Counted from the stretch's first letter, positions 54,201-62,602 are shown. The stretch: 64,000 nucleotides of DNA from Didemnitutus sp047777955 (GCF_047777955.1 NZ_CP180537.1:868001-932000); one strand, 5' to 3'. Notes: generated by a model not told the origin, from the letters alone. Numbers and translations are program-made.

Positions 54201-54430
54201 GCCAGGCCCTGCAGCGAGGTGCTGAGCGGGTAGGTGATCTGGTCCTCGACCTCCTGCGGCGAGCGGCCGGGCCAGTCGGCGTAGACGATGACCTGGTTCT
54301 CGGAGAGGTCGGGGATGGCGTCGATCGGCACGCGCTGCAGCGCGACCACGCCCCACGCGCAGAGGGCCAGGAAGCCGGCGAGGACGATGAAGCGGTTGGC
54401 GAGCGACCAGCGGATGATGGCGTTGATCAT
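51242..54430 (-). CDS. cusA: CusA/CzcA-family heavy-metal RND efflux pump
   Basis: 1062 residues, with twelve predicted membrane helices and two large periplasmic loops. DLSENQVIVYADWPGRSPQEVEDQITYPL near the N-terminus and the phrase RSETATDPAPVEMIETTIML are hallmarks of the copper/silver CusA group rather than the zinc/cobalt CzcA group. The region GSEFMPTLEEGSLLFMPVLLPATS also matches. It extrudes metal from the periplasm or cytoplasm with proton import. It begins 58 bases after the adaptor and its stop is 7 bases before the sigma factor start. No CusC/CzcC channel gene is present in the window. Confidence 0.95.
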   Translation of the reverse strand: MINAIIRWSLANRFIVLAGFLALCAWGVVALQRVPIDAIPDLSENQVIVYADWPGRSPQEVEDQITYPLSTSLQGLAGVKSVRATSMFGFSFLTVIFEDKVDTYFARTRVLERLNSLGDLLPSGVVARLGPDATGLGWIYQYYLKDDSGTQDLGSLRTLQDTFLRYQLTAVPGVAEVASLGGFVRQWQVEVSSLKLRQYDVMLGEVMDAVAAANLNVGGKTLEENGAEYIVRGVGLVKSAADLETIALKPRNGTPLYLRDVATVRLGGDFRRGALDVNGREVVGGIVVMRYGENAYQVIADVKARLASLAAGLPKGVTVQPFYDRSDLISRAIDTLKHALVEEIILVTLAHILFLFHFRSILIVTLPLPASILISFILMDRFGIPSHIMSLTGIAISIGVLVDAGIVMTENVIRHCERAEEEIKRRLTGPEVFKLTLEAATQVGRPMFFSMLIIILAFVPVFLLSGQEGKLFHPLAYTKSFALIGAVLLAITAVPVFCTLLVRGPFKPEHENWLMKSLLKIYDPVLDWALSHRKSVLGAAFALLAACLVVAFGLPRAVNARLPAAIAKHTGGFGSEFMPTLEEGSLLFMPVLLPATSLTEVKRIMAWQDKVMSEHPAVASVAGKLGRSETATDPAPVEMIETTIMLKPPSEWPAGTTKQSIIADLSAKLMNVPGYVPGFLQPIENRILMTSTGIRAQVGVKIFGDNLDALQQKAFEVERVINRIQGATGVAPSRVQGKPYLEIAVRRPDLARYGLSVKQVYEYVEAGLGGATVATTLEGRERRPIQVRLDDDDRSDIDKLGELSFPTPSGAVVQLRQVADVKRVVGPNEIQSENGRLRVFVQANVGDRDLGGFVNEIKERIEKEVTLDPGMTVEYSGQYEHQLRARQTLLYVFPAVILIIFALLVMTFRSVAEAAHVILAVPFALTGGVLLQAFLGFNFSVAVWVGYIALFGTAIQTGVVMVVYLEEALEKKRRETGRDLTRDDLLAAVKEGARLRLRPKVMTVATTVASLLPIFWSTRTGVEIMQPLAAPVVGGMISSLVHILVVTPVIFAWLRERDLRTS

Positions 54431-54488
54431 CGGAGGAGAGCGGAGGCGGTGACGGCGCGAATGGGGTTAGGTTAGTGGGCCACGAGGG

Positions 54489-56192
54489 TCACTCGATCTC
54501 CTCGCCGCACTCGAGCATGGCGGAGCCGAAGAACGGGTTGCGGAGCGTCTTGCCCTTGGAGAGCCAGCGGCCGGTGCCGAGGACGGGCGCCATCGGGCAC
54601 TGGTAGATCGTCAGGCCTTCCTGGTGGTGCAGGTGCTGCGCCTTCACGAGGTCGGCGAGCTCGGTGCTGAACGGCTCGAAGGCGCGGCGGACGGCGTCGA
54701 GGTCGGGGCCGTCGGCGAGCTTCAGCTTCGCGAGCGGCGTGCCGGCGGCGCTGGGAAACGCGGCGACGTAGGCCGTGAGCGCATCGCGGAGCGCGGGGAG
54801 CTGCTTCTGATAACCCGCGAGATTGTCGGAGGCGAGCAGGTCGGCGGCGTCGGCGGCGGCGAAGGCGAGCGTCTTCAGGGCCGCGTAGGCGGCCGCGTCG
54901 GGTTTCGGAACCTCGACGGAGATCTTCTGCGGCGCGGCGGCGCCGTGGTCGTGCGCCCCGGCGCCGACGGCCGCGTGGGCGAGCTGGGCCTGGCCGTCGA
55001 GGACGAGCGCACCCTCGGTGACGACCTGGTCGCCTTCCTTGAGGCCGGAAACGACCTCGGCGTCGGTGTCGCCGGTGCGGCCGAGCGCGATTTCCCGGGC
55101 GGCGTAGGTGTGGTTGCCGCGGTCGACGAAGACGACGGCGCGGCCGCTGTGCTGCAGCACGGCGGTGCGAGGGACGAGCAGCGCGTCGAGCGACTCGGCC
55201 ACGACGCTGGCGTAGGCGGTCTGGCGGTGGCGCAGGAGGCGGTCGGGGTTGTCGAGGACGACGCGGACCTTGGCCGTGCGGGTGGTCTCGTTGAGGTTCG
55301 GGTCGATGAACGCGATCGGGGCGGTGAGGACCTTGCCCGGCAGCGAGGGGACGACGACTTCGACCGACTGACCGACGCGCAGCCAGGCGAGGTCGGGCTC
55401 GGCGGCGTCGAAGACAAACCACATGCGCGAGAAGTCGCCGATCTGGAAGATCTCGTCCTTGGCCTCGACGTATTTGCCCTCGTAGGCGCCGCGGGCGACG
55501 ACGGTGCCGGACATCGGGGCGCGCATCGTGACCATGGCGGTGGCCTGCCGGGTGTTTTCGAGAATGGTGATTTCCTCCTCGGTGAGGCCGAGGGCGAGGA
55601 GCTTTTCCCGGGCGGCGGCGCGCTCGGCGGCGGTGAAGGCGATGTTGCCGGCCTTGAGGCGCTCGAGGAACTCGCGCTGCGCGGTGAGCATGTCGGGCGA
55701 GTAGATGGTGGCGAGCTGGGCGCCCTCCTGCACCTCGGCGCCGACGAAGTTCACGAACAGCTTCTCGACGCGGCCGGGCACGCGGGCGGCGAGGATGCGG
55801 TGACGCGTGTCGTCGTCGTCGATCGCGCCGGTGACGCGCAGCGTCCGCACGAGCGTGCCGCGGCGGACGGGCGAGGTCTGCACGCCGACGACGGCGGCCT
55901 GCGCGGGCGTGAGCGTGACGAGATTGGGGTCGACCGCCGCCGAGGCGGAGGCGTTGGCGGAGCTCGCGGCGACGAGCGCCATGCCGCAGATGGTGCACTT
56001 GGCGTCGGGCCGGTCCGACTTGATCCACGGGTGCATCGGGCACTGGTAGGTCGTGCCCGCGGTCGCGGTGTGGTCGTGGCCGTCGTGCCCGGCGGAGGCG
56101 GACGGTTTGCCGCAGCCGGCGAGGCTGACAAGGAGGGCGAGCGAGGCGAAAAGGAGGCGAGGCGGGCGTTCACGGCGGGTGATACGCCGCAA
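54489..56192 (-). CDS. cusB: CusB-like RND adaptor lipoprotein with two heavy-metal binding domains
   Basis: 567 residues from a TTG start. A lipoprotein signal ends LAGC (Cys27). A heavy-metal binding domain (about 49-72) carries CPMHP and CTICGM. The HlyD-type adaptor follows: beta-barrel and lipoyl halves, with VVARGAYEGKYVEAKD and ILAARVPGRVEKLFVNFVG, and hairpin helices at about 155-205. A His-rich link leads to a C-terminal region (about 425-567) with helical DUF3347-like sequence and a second CPM motif at 532-534 (YQCPMAPVLG). The start overlaps the end of the patatin gene by 23 bases. Confidence 0.92.
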   Translation of the reverse strand: MRRITRRERPPRLLFASLALLVSLAGCGKPSASAGHDGHDHTATAGTTYQCPMHPWIKSDRPDAKCTICGMALVAASSANASASAAVDPNLVTLTPAQAAVVGVQTSPVRRGTLVRTLRVTGAIDDDDTRHRILAARVPGRVEKLFVNFVGAEVQEGAQLATIYSPDMLTAQREFLERLKAGNIAFTAAERAAAREKLLALGLTEEEITILENTRQATAMVTMRAPMSGTVVARGAYEGKYVEAKDEIFQIGDFSRMWFVFDAAEPDLAWLRVGQSVEVVVPSLPGKVLTAPIAFIDPNLNETTRTAKVRVVLDNPDRLLRHRQTAYASVVAESLDALLVPRTAVLQHSGRAVVFVDRGNHTYAAREIALGRTGDTDAEVVSGLKEGDQVVTEGALVLDGQAQLAHAAVGAGAHDHGAAAPQKISVEVPKPDAAAYAALKTLAFAAADAADLLASDNLAGYQKQLPALRDALTAYVAAFPSAAGTPLAKLKLADGPDLDAVRRAFEPFSTELADLVKAQHLHHQEGLTIYQCPMAPVLGTGRWLSKGKTLRNPFFGSAMLECGEEIE

Positions 56193-58737
56193 ACGCCGTC
56201 AGCCCTCGAAGTCTTTGCGGTCCGCCGGGGCGCGGCTGGCCGGATCGGGGAGGGTCAGAGGGGAGGGGCTCTCCGTCCAGCGAGCGCGGGCGGAAGCGCT
56301 CCGCGAGCGGCTGGCTGGGTGGGTGGGAGCCGAAGATCTCGTCGGCGAGGAATTCGCCGAGGCGACGGTAGCTCTCCCACTGCGCCTCGTCGAAGAACTG
56401 GTCGAGGGTCGTCTCCTGGGGGAAGGCGGTGTTCTGCACGTGGTAGTTCAGCACGTCCGCGGGCTCGCGTCCGGTGACGGTCGGCTTGACCAGAAGGAGG
56501 ATCGAGTCGGGCGAGCGGCCGTCGACGTAGCGCACGCGGGCGAGGAGCGCGGGCTTGCCGGGCAGCGACGGCGTTTTCGGGTCGGCCGAGAGGTCGTCGC
56601 GGCTGCCGATGATCCGGGCGAGGCCGGCGGGAATCTCCTCCTTCCGGTAGGCTTCGATCTCGGCGTCGAAGTCGAGCCGGGCCTTCCGCACGAGGTTGCC
56701 GAAGTCCTCCATCTGGCGCTGCGGGTCGCAGCCGTCGTCGCAGATGACGATGAACGGCACGCGGCGGCGGATGAGCTCGTAGGCGGCGGTGTTCTCGAAG
56801 TGGCCGCCGTCGGAGAGATACCAGCGCCGGCGGGCGGTGCCGAAGAAGCGGGCGCGGAACTCGTCGACCAGGTGCGCCTGCACGGGCAGGGCGGTGACGA
56901 ACGGGCGGGCGAGGGCGCCGCCGAGCTTGGCCAGGAAGCCGGACTCGCGCGCGAACGGGCTGACGCCGCTGTCCCACCACCAGCCGAGGCGGATGTTGAA
57001 GAAGCCGCAGAGGAAGCTGAGGGCGGGGTTGGTGCGGGCGCCGAGGCCGGTGGTGAAGGCGGCGCCGGAAACGCCGATCCATTGGCCAAGGTGGAGCTGC
57101 TCGACGGGGTGGACGGCAGGCTGCGCGGGCGCGGGGGCGAGGACGTGGAAGCCCGTCCGGCCCGCGGACTCGGCCGGGGGCACGATCGGCTGCACGCCGC
57201 CGCGGCGCCGGCCCTGCCAGTCGCACCAGAGGGCGTGGTGGCGCACCGCGATCGAAAGGCCGGCGGGGCCGAGCGCGAGGTTGAGGCCCTGGCGGTCCTC
57301 CTGCTCGGTCTGTGTCCGGCCGTCGATCGTCTCGTTGACGGTGACGTTGATGAGGTGGAGCGGGCCGCCGACGTCGGAGGGGTCGTAGTCGCCGTAGGCC
57401 ACGACGTCGCCCGGGATGAGCTCGGTGACGGAGAACTTGCCGGTGCGGCGGGGATTGGAGGCGCCGACGTAGGCGCGGGTGAGCCGGCTGCCGTAGAAGC
57501 CCGCCTGCGACGAGAGGTTCACGAAGCCGAAGTGCCAGGCGCCGAGCAGCACCAGCGCGAACAAGCCGAGGTAGCTCCAGGGCATCCGTTCGGCCAGGGC
57601 ATGGGCGCCGACGTCGAGCGCGGCGAGCCAGACGAGCGCGAGCAGGCCGGCGCCGATGCGCAGGGCCCAGTCGAGCGGCAGGCTGAAGTCGTCGTCCCGG
57701 GCGGCGAGTTGGCGAATCCAGGCGACCAGGCGCCGGACCAGCAGCAGCGCCACGGCGCCGGTGCCGCCGAGTTCCCAGGACCAGCGGCAGAAGGCGTTTT
57801 TGATCCCGCCGCGATTCGTCCAGAGCGTGCAGCCGAGGGAGTCGAGGGCGGCGAGGCCGAGCACGATCACGAGCACGGTGAGGCACGCGGCGAGCACGCG
57901 GTTGAGGAAGTTCCGGTCGTCGGCCTCGAGCCACGGCCACCAGTAGGCCACGCCGCTGAGGAGGCCGACCAGGGCCGGGGCGAGGGCGATCCAGAAGAGC
58001 GGACTCCAGCAGAGGCCCCAGGTGGCGGGGATGCCGCAGAAGTCGCGGTTGACGGTGGGGATGGCGGGCAGCCACGCGCCCACGTAGATCGCGGTCATCA
58101 GCGCGGCCAGCAGCAGCGCGGTGAGCACGAAGTGCAGCGCGCACCAGTTGCGGATGACGCCGGCGACCGCGAGCGTGGCGTCGCGCAGGCCGTTGGGCGT
58201 GAGGTAGCGGCCGTTCTGGCGCAGCCACTCGACCGGTCCCGAGCCCGGCTGCGCGAGCTGGCTCTGCACCGCGGCGAAGTGGTCGGAGCCGGTCTTTTCG
58301 GCGGGCGCGAACTTCCGCCAGAACATCAACCGGGCGGTCAGCGAGCGCGCGGCGGCGGGCGCGCCGCGGCCGCGGTTCAGCCACGCGCCGTAGAAGCTGC
58401 CGAAGTAGCCGCCGCCCGAGACGGTGGAGAGAAAGTCGATCTGCCCGAGGAGCTGCTTGCGGGCGAGCGCCTGGAAGACGCCGAGGCAGAAGGTGGCGCT
58501 GCGGATGCCGCCGCCGGAGAGCGCGAAGCCCACGGCGTCGGCGGGCAGGCCGTTATCGGCGCGGCGGGGCGCTTCGGGCGCGGGCCCCGGCGAGTGGCCC
58601 GCGAGTGCGCGGCGGCGCGCGGCGATGAGGTCGGCCTCGGCCTGGGCAAGGGCGGTCGGATAAACGCGGCCGGGGAAACGCGGCTCCGAGCCAGGCTCGG
58701 TGCGCGCGGCAACAGCAGGGGTAGCGGGTGGCTTCAT
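56170..58737 (-). CDS. Patatin-like phospholipase with inserted membrane domain
   Basis: 855 residues from the ATG at 58735-58737. The patatin core shows the oxyanion loop FALSGGGIRSATF, the nucleophile Ser in LSTVSGGGYFG, and the catalytic Asp in YLSDGGHFEN, far downstream. Between them lie some 500 residues containing about seven hydrophobic helices, so the hydrolase is split by a membrane domain. The nucleophile elbow lacks the first Gly of GxSxG (it reads TVSGG). It is likely an inner-membrane lipid acyl hydrolase, substrate unknown. It is the last gene after EamA and its end overlaps the cusB start. Confidence 0.85.
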   Translation of the reverse strand: MKPPATPAVAARTEPGSEPRFPGRVYPTALAQAEADLIAARRRALAGHSPGPAPEAPRRADNGLPADAVGFALSGGGIRSATFCLGVFQALARKQLLGQIDFLSTVSGGGYFGSFYGAWLNRGRGAPAAARSLTARLMFWRKFAPAEKTGSDHFAAVQSQLAQPGSGPVEWLRQNGRYLTPNGLRDATLAVAGVIRNWCALHFVLTALLLAALMTAIYVGAWLPAIPTVNRDFCGIPATWGLCWSPLFWIALAPALVGLLSGVAYWWPWLEADDRNFLNRVLAACLTVLVIVLGLAALDSLGCTLWTNRGGIKNAFCRWSWELGGTGAVALLLVRRLVAWIRQLAARDDDFSLPLDWALRIGAGLLALVWLAALDVGAHALAERMPWSYLGLFALVLLGAWHFGFVNLSSQAGFYGSRLTRAYVGASNPRRTGKFSVTELIPGDVVAYGDYDPSDVGGPLHLINVTVNETIDGRTQTEQEDRQGLNLALGPAGLSIAVRHHALWCDWQGRRRGGVQPIVPPAESAGRTGFHVLAPAPAQPAVHPVEQLHLGQWIGVSGAAFTTGLGARTNPALSFLCGFFNIRLGWWWDSGVSPFARESGFLAKLGGALARPFVTALPVQAHLVDEFRARFFGTARRRWYLSDGGHFENTAAYELIRRRVPFIVICDDGCDPQRQMEDFGNLVRKARLDFDAEIEAYRKEEIPAGLARIIGSRDDLSADPKTPSLPGKPALLARVRYVDGRSPDSILLLVKPTVTGREPADVLNYHVQNTAFPQETTLDQFFDEAQWESYRRLGEFLADEIFGSHPPSQPLAERFRPRSLDGEPLPSDPPRSGQPRPGGPQRLRGLTAFAAYHPP

Positions 58738-58832
58738 CGGGGGTGCGCTGGCCCACGCGGGCGTCACGCTACCCCCGGCGCTGGTGCCCACAACCTCTTA
58801 TTCGGCGCACTCCGGGCGCCGGCCCGATGGAC

Positions 58833-59825
58833 TCAGCGGCTGCGCGCGGTGGCGGAGCCGGCCGGCAGCGTCGTCGCGCCGGCGGCGGGCGCGGCGGGCT
58901 TCTTGGCCTTGGCGATGGTGATCGTGGCGACGCCGGCGATGATGACCGCCGCGGCGAGGAAGGTGCGCGAGTCGACCTTCTCGTGCAGGATCAGCCAGCC
59001 GAGGAAGACGGCGACGATCGGGTTCACGTAGGTGTAGGTGTAGACCTTGGCCGGCGTGCTGTGCTTCATCAGCCAGACGAAGGCGGTGAAGCCCACCAGC
59101 GAGCCGACGAGCGTGAGGTAGGCCCAGGCGCCGAGGGCGTGCGGCGTGAATTCCGAGACGTGCAGGCGGAACGGCTCGCCGGCGAGCAGGCTGGCGAGGA
59201 AGAGCCAGCCGCTGCCGGTGACCATCTGGATGGCCGAGGCGGTGAACGGCTCGGCCGGCTCCGACGCGTAGCGGCCGTAGAGCGAGCCGGCGCTCCAGAG
59301 CCAGGTGGCGGCGAGGAGCGCGCCGACGTTGAGCAGCGTCAGGCCGCCGGTGCCGTGCGCGACGTCGGGGCCGACCAGCAGCGCGAGGCCGAGGAAGCCG
59401 AGCGCCAGGCCGATCCAGATCGGCAGGGTGGGACGCGTGCCGCGTTTCTTCTCCGGATCGGCGGCGTGGATGGCCCAGTCGAGCAGCACGACGGCGAAGG
59501 GGCCGGCGGACACGAGCAGCGTGGCGATGCCGGAGGGGACGGATTGCTCGGCCCAGCAGACGAGGCCGTTGCCGCCGAGCATGAGGAAGAGGCCGACGAT
59601 GGCGTTGTCGCGCCACTGCTTCGCCGTCGGGCGGATGCGCCGCGTGAACCAGAGGAACCCGTAGAGCAGCGCGCCGGAGACGGCGAAGCGCGTCGCCGCC
59701 ATGAAGAACGGCGGGATCGTCTCCACCGCCACGCGGATGGCGAGGTAGGTGGAGCCCCAGACGAGGTAGACGGCGGCGAAGGCGGCGATGAGCCGGCCGC
59801 GGGGAGCGGGAGAGGAAGCGGACAT
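58833..59825 (-). CDS. EamA-family (DMT) transporter
   Basis: 330 residues with ten hydrophobic helices in two EamA repeats (first: VYLVWGSTYLAIRVAVETIPPF; second begins near WLWSAGSLYG). The drug/metabolite transporter family exports amino acids, nucleosides or sugars; the substrate is unknown. The C-terminal segment ends in Ala/Pro-rich sequence. It follows the DJ-1 gene by 57 bases in the same direction and could be part of the regulon of the MocR regulator at 60954-62422. Confidence 0.9.
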   Translation of the reverse strand: MSASSPAPRGRLIAAFAAVYLVWGSTYLAIRVAVETIPPFFMAATRFAVSGALLYGFLWFTRRIRPTAKQWRDNAIVGLFLMLGGNGLVCWAEQSVPSGIATLLVSAGPFAVVLLDWAIHAADPEKKRGTRPTLPIWIGLALGFLGLALLVGPDVAHGTGGLTLLNVGALLAATWLWSAGSLYGRYASEPAEPFTASAIQMVTGSGWLFLASLLAGEPFRLHVSEFTPHALGAWAYLTLVGSLVGFTAFVWLMKHSTPAKVYTYTYVNPIVAVFLGWLILHEKVDSRTFLAAAVIIAGVATITIAKAKKPAAPAAGATTLPAGSATARSR

Positions 59826-59882
59826 TGCGATGGACGGAAAGCGGAGAAGAGAGCGGGGAAGGCGGAGGAGGGGCGGGGCCGG

Positions 59883-60485
59883 TCAGCGCGTGGCGCCGCC
59901 GTCATCGCGCCAGGCGTATTCCATGTAGCGGGCGGTGGCTTCGGCCGTGGCGGGATCGTGGAGGCGGGCGACGAGGTGGAGCGAGAGGTCGATGCCGGCG
60001 GAGATGCCGGCGGCGGTGGCGATGCGGCCGTGGTCGTGGAAGCGGCGGTCGCCGTGCACGCGGGCGGCCGGCGCCAGCGTGCGGAGTTCGGCGAGATTCT
60101 CCGCGTGCGTGGTGACGTCGAGGCCGTCGAGCAGGCCGGCCTGGGCGAGCACGAGCGCGCCCGTGCAGACGGAGGCGGTGATCTCGGCGTGTTTCGCCGC
60201 GCGGCGGACCCACTCGACGAGCGCGGGCTTCCGGAGGAGCGCGCGGGTGCCGGCGCCGCCGGGAACGACGAGGATCTGTGGCGGCGGGACGGACTCGAGG
60301 GTGTGGTTGGGCACGATCTTCAGGCCGTTGCGGGCGCGAACGGTGCCGGGCGTCGCGGCGACGAGGGAAACTTGGAAGCGCGCGCCCTGCGCCAGCTCGT
60401 CGGTGACGGAGAACACCTCGAACGGCCCGGCGAAGTCGAGGACTTCGACGTCATCGAACACGAGGATGGCGACGGAACGGCGCAT
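59883..60485 (-). CDS. DJ-1/PfpI-family glutamine amidotransferase-like protein
   Basis: 200 residues of the GATase1-like fold. The nucleophile elbow is SVCTGALVLAQAG with Cys107, and Glu23 lies in FAGPFEVFS, the usual partner. The N-terminus SVAILVFDDVEVLDFAGPFEVF and the absence of an AraC-type helix-turn-helix indicate a stand-alone enzyme. Relatives include isonitrile hydratase; the activity here is unknown. It lies 68 bases after the DHCW cupin gene on the same strand. Confidence 0.88.
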   Translation of the reverse strand: MRRSVAILVFDDVEVLDFAGPFEVFSVTDELAQGARFQVSLVAATPGTVRARNGLKIVPNHTLESVPPPQILVVPGGAGTRALLRKPALVEWVRRAAKHAEITASVCTGALVLAQAGLLDGLDVTTHAENLAELRTLAPAARVHGDRRFHDHGRIATAAGISAGIDLSLHLVARLHDPATAEATARYMEYAWRDDGGATR

Positions 60486-60553
60486 GGGCGGAGAGGGACG
60501 AGGGATGGGGGACGACCGGCGGGGCCGGCGAGCAGGCGTTCTGTTCTAGCGGG

Positions 60554-60883
60554 TCAGTCGACGACGAAGAGGGTGGCGCCGGCGGCGGTGGAGGAACGAT
60601 GCGGTTCGGCGTTGTCGGCGACCTGGTAGCTCATGCCCGGTTTGAGCACGAACACGCGGCCGTCCTCGAGCTGCGTGCTGAGTTCACCGGAAACGCAGAA
60701 GAGGATGTGGCCTTTGGTGCACCAGTGGTCCGAGACGTAGCCCGGCGAATAGGTCAGCAGGCGCACGCGGATGGTTCCAAACTGCCGCACGCGCCACTCG
60801 GCCCAGCCGGCGAGGCCGGGCTTGCGCTCGGCCGGGACGGCGGACCAGTCGGTGATGCCGAAGGGAAGGTCGGTGATTTGCAT
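60554..60883 (-). CDS. DHCW-motif cupin protein
   Basis: 109 residues. A single small cupin barrel with LTYSPGYVSDHWCTKGHILFC; the family signature is DHWC at residues 52-55, followed by GELSTQLEDGRVFVLKPGMSYQVAD and a His in NAEPHRS. No metal-independent catalytic residues beyond these are apparent. The function of DHCW cupins is unknown. It follows the MocR gene by 70 bases in the same direction. Confidence 0.85.
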   Translation of the reverse strand: MQITDLPFGITDWSAVPAERKPGLAGWAEWRVRQFGTIRVRLLTYSPGYVSDHWCTKGHILFCVSGELSTQLEDGRVFVLKPGMSYQVADNAEPHRSSTAAGATLFVVD

Positions 60884-60953
60884 CGGGAAAAGAAACGGGC
60901 CCGCTTCACGCCGGAAGAACGGCGAAAAGCGGGCGCGCGATTCGTGGCGTGGC

Positions 60954-62422
60954 TCAGAGCTGCTGCTTCACGAGGTCGCCGAGCGTCTTCAGCGCGGCGT
61001 CCATCTCGTCGGACCACGGCTGGCTGCAGCTCATGCGGAGGCAGTTGCGGTAGCGGTCCTTCACAGCGGAGAAAAGCGAGCCGGGCGCGGTGTTGATCTT
61101 GTGCTTCAATGCGTCGCGGCGCAGGCGCAGCGTGTCGACCTTCACCGGGAACTCGACCCAGATGTAGTTGCCGCCCTGCGGGCGGCTGTAGCGGGTGCCG
61201 TCGGGGAAGTGGCGCTGCATGCCCTGCAGGAACGAGTGCAGGTGCTCGCGATACGCGCGGCGCAGCGAGCGGAGGTGGTGGTCGTAGCCGCCGTCGCGCA
61301 GGAACTCCGCGATCGTCTTCTGGAGGATGCGCGGCGTGCCCATGGTGTTGATGAACTTCAGACGGCGGATGCGCTCGAGGTAGCGGCCCGGCGCGGTCCA
61401 GCCGACGTGGAAGCCCGGCGCGAGCGTCTTGCCGAACGACGAGCAGAGCATCACGCGGCCGTCGCGGTCCCAGGCCTTGAGCGGCTTGGGGCGGAGGTCG
61501 CCGAAATGCGTGTCGCCGTAGATGTCGTCCTCGATGATCGGCAGGTCGTGCTCGGCGATGAGTTCGTAGAGCTGCTGCTTCTTCTCGTCCGGCATGAGCG
61601 AGCCGAGCGGGTTGTGGAAATTCGGCATGAGCATCACGACCTTGATGTCGTTCTGCGCGAGCGCCTCCTTGAGCGAGTCGAGGCACATGCCCTGGCGCGA
61701 GCACGTGGGGATCTCGAGCGCGCGCAGGCCGAGCGCCTGGATGATCTCGAGGAAGCCGAAATACGCGGGCGTCTCGATCGCGACGGTGTCGCCGGGCTTG
61801 GTGACGGCGCGGAGGCAGAGGTTGAGCGCCTCGGTGCCGCCGGTGGTGATGACCATTTCCTCGTGGCTGATCGGCACGCCGGCCTGGAGGTAGCGGCGGG
61901 CGATCTCGCGCGTGAGCGGCTCGTAGCCCCAGTTCATGCCCGGGCGGCCGATGAGCGAGGGTCGCGCCGCGCGACGGAGCCGAGCATCCGCGCGAGTTTC
62001 TTCGTCGGGAAAAGCGAGTGGTGCGGGCAGGCGCTGCCGAACGGCACGTAGTCGGCGTTGAGGGCGACTTCCATGACGTCGGCGGTGAGGTCGTTTACGC
62101 CGACGAAGGAGGGCTTGCTCATCGGCCGCGCCATGCGGGGCTCCGGCGCGCTGGTGAGCGCGCGCGGGCGGACGTAGTAGCCGGATTGCGGGCGCGCCTC
62201 GAGGTAGCCGCGGTTTTCGAGGACCGTGTAGGCCTGCAGCACGGTCGCGATGGAGACGTCGCGCTGGCGCGACATGATGCGGACCGACGGCACGCGGTGA
62301 CCTGGCCGCAGCGTGCCCTGCTCGATGAGGTTTTGGAGCGAGTCGGCGAGCTCCGCGTAGAGCGGGCGCGCGGCGGCTTTCGCGGGCGAAAGCGGCTTGG
62401 GGGTAATGACGGTCTGGATCAT
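60954..62422 (-). CDS. MocR-family regulator (GntR helix-turn-helix + aminotransferase), frameshifted
   Basis: About 489 residues after restoring one base. The N-terminus has a winged helix-turn-helix of GntR type (LYAELADSLQNLIEQGTLRPG, VPSVRIMSRQRDVSIATVLQ, YTVLENRGYLEARPQSGYYVR). The rest is a fold type I aminotransferase with TTGGTEALNLCLRAV, MPNFHNPLGSLMP, EDDIYGDTHFG and the PLP lysine in LCSSFGKTLAPGFHVGW. The frame breaks at the GGG at 61959-61961; one more base gives VARRDPSLIGRPGMNWGYEPL. MocR proteins control nearby genes in response to PLP or amino-acid ligands. It is divergent from nothing; it heads a minus-strand run with the cupin, DJ-1 and EamA genes. Confidence 0.9.
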
Positions 62423-62448
62423 GGCGTGGGAGGCGAAAGTGCGCCGTC

Positions 62449-62530
62449 ACTGTAGCGGAGATGCCCGCGGCACAGTAGCGGCAGCGCGGTGCCATTGATA
62501 CCAGCACAGTTATGCCAGACAAGCACTGTG
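62449..62530. repeat. Four CACAGT/CACTGT half-sites upstream of the MocR gene
   Basis: CACTGTAGCGG (62449-62459) and CACAGTAGCGG (62471-62481) are direct repeats. CACAGT (62505-62510) and ACTGTG (62525-62530) form an inverted pair separated by 14 bases. Together they surround the candidate mocR promoter and look like a self-regulatory operator. Confidence 0.5.
62495..62522 (-). promoter_or_regulatory. Candidate promoter of the MocR gene
   Basis: On the minus strand, TTGTCT (62517-62522) and TATCAA (62495-62500) are 16 bases apart, about 75 bases upstream of the start codon. Two of the half-sites lie in the spacer and just upstream of the -35, so binding would block RNA polymerase. Confidence 0.4.
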
Positions 62531-62572
62531 ACCATGACAGATTTTCAGACCACCGTTGAAAATCATTCAACG

Positions 62573-62602
62573 AAAACGGCGGCCTCCCGAGGAGAGCCGC
62601 CG
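62573..62602 (-). terminator. Probable terminator of the outer-membrane protein gene
   Basis: On the minus strand CGGCGGC (62596-62602) pairs with GCCGCCG (62577-62583), with extra inner pairs, and is followed by TTTT and CGTTG. It lies 90 bases downstream of the outer-membrane gene. Confidence 0.55.

Noticed and set aside
56053..59031. A 992-residue plus-strand frame across the patatin gene
   Set aside because: Antisense shadow; no signal peptide, motif or plausible composition.
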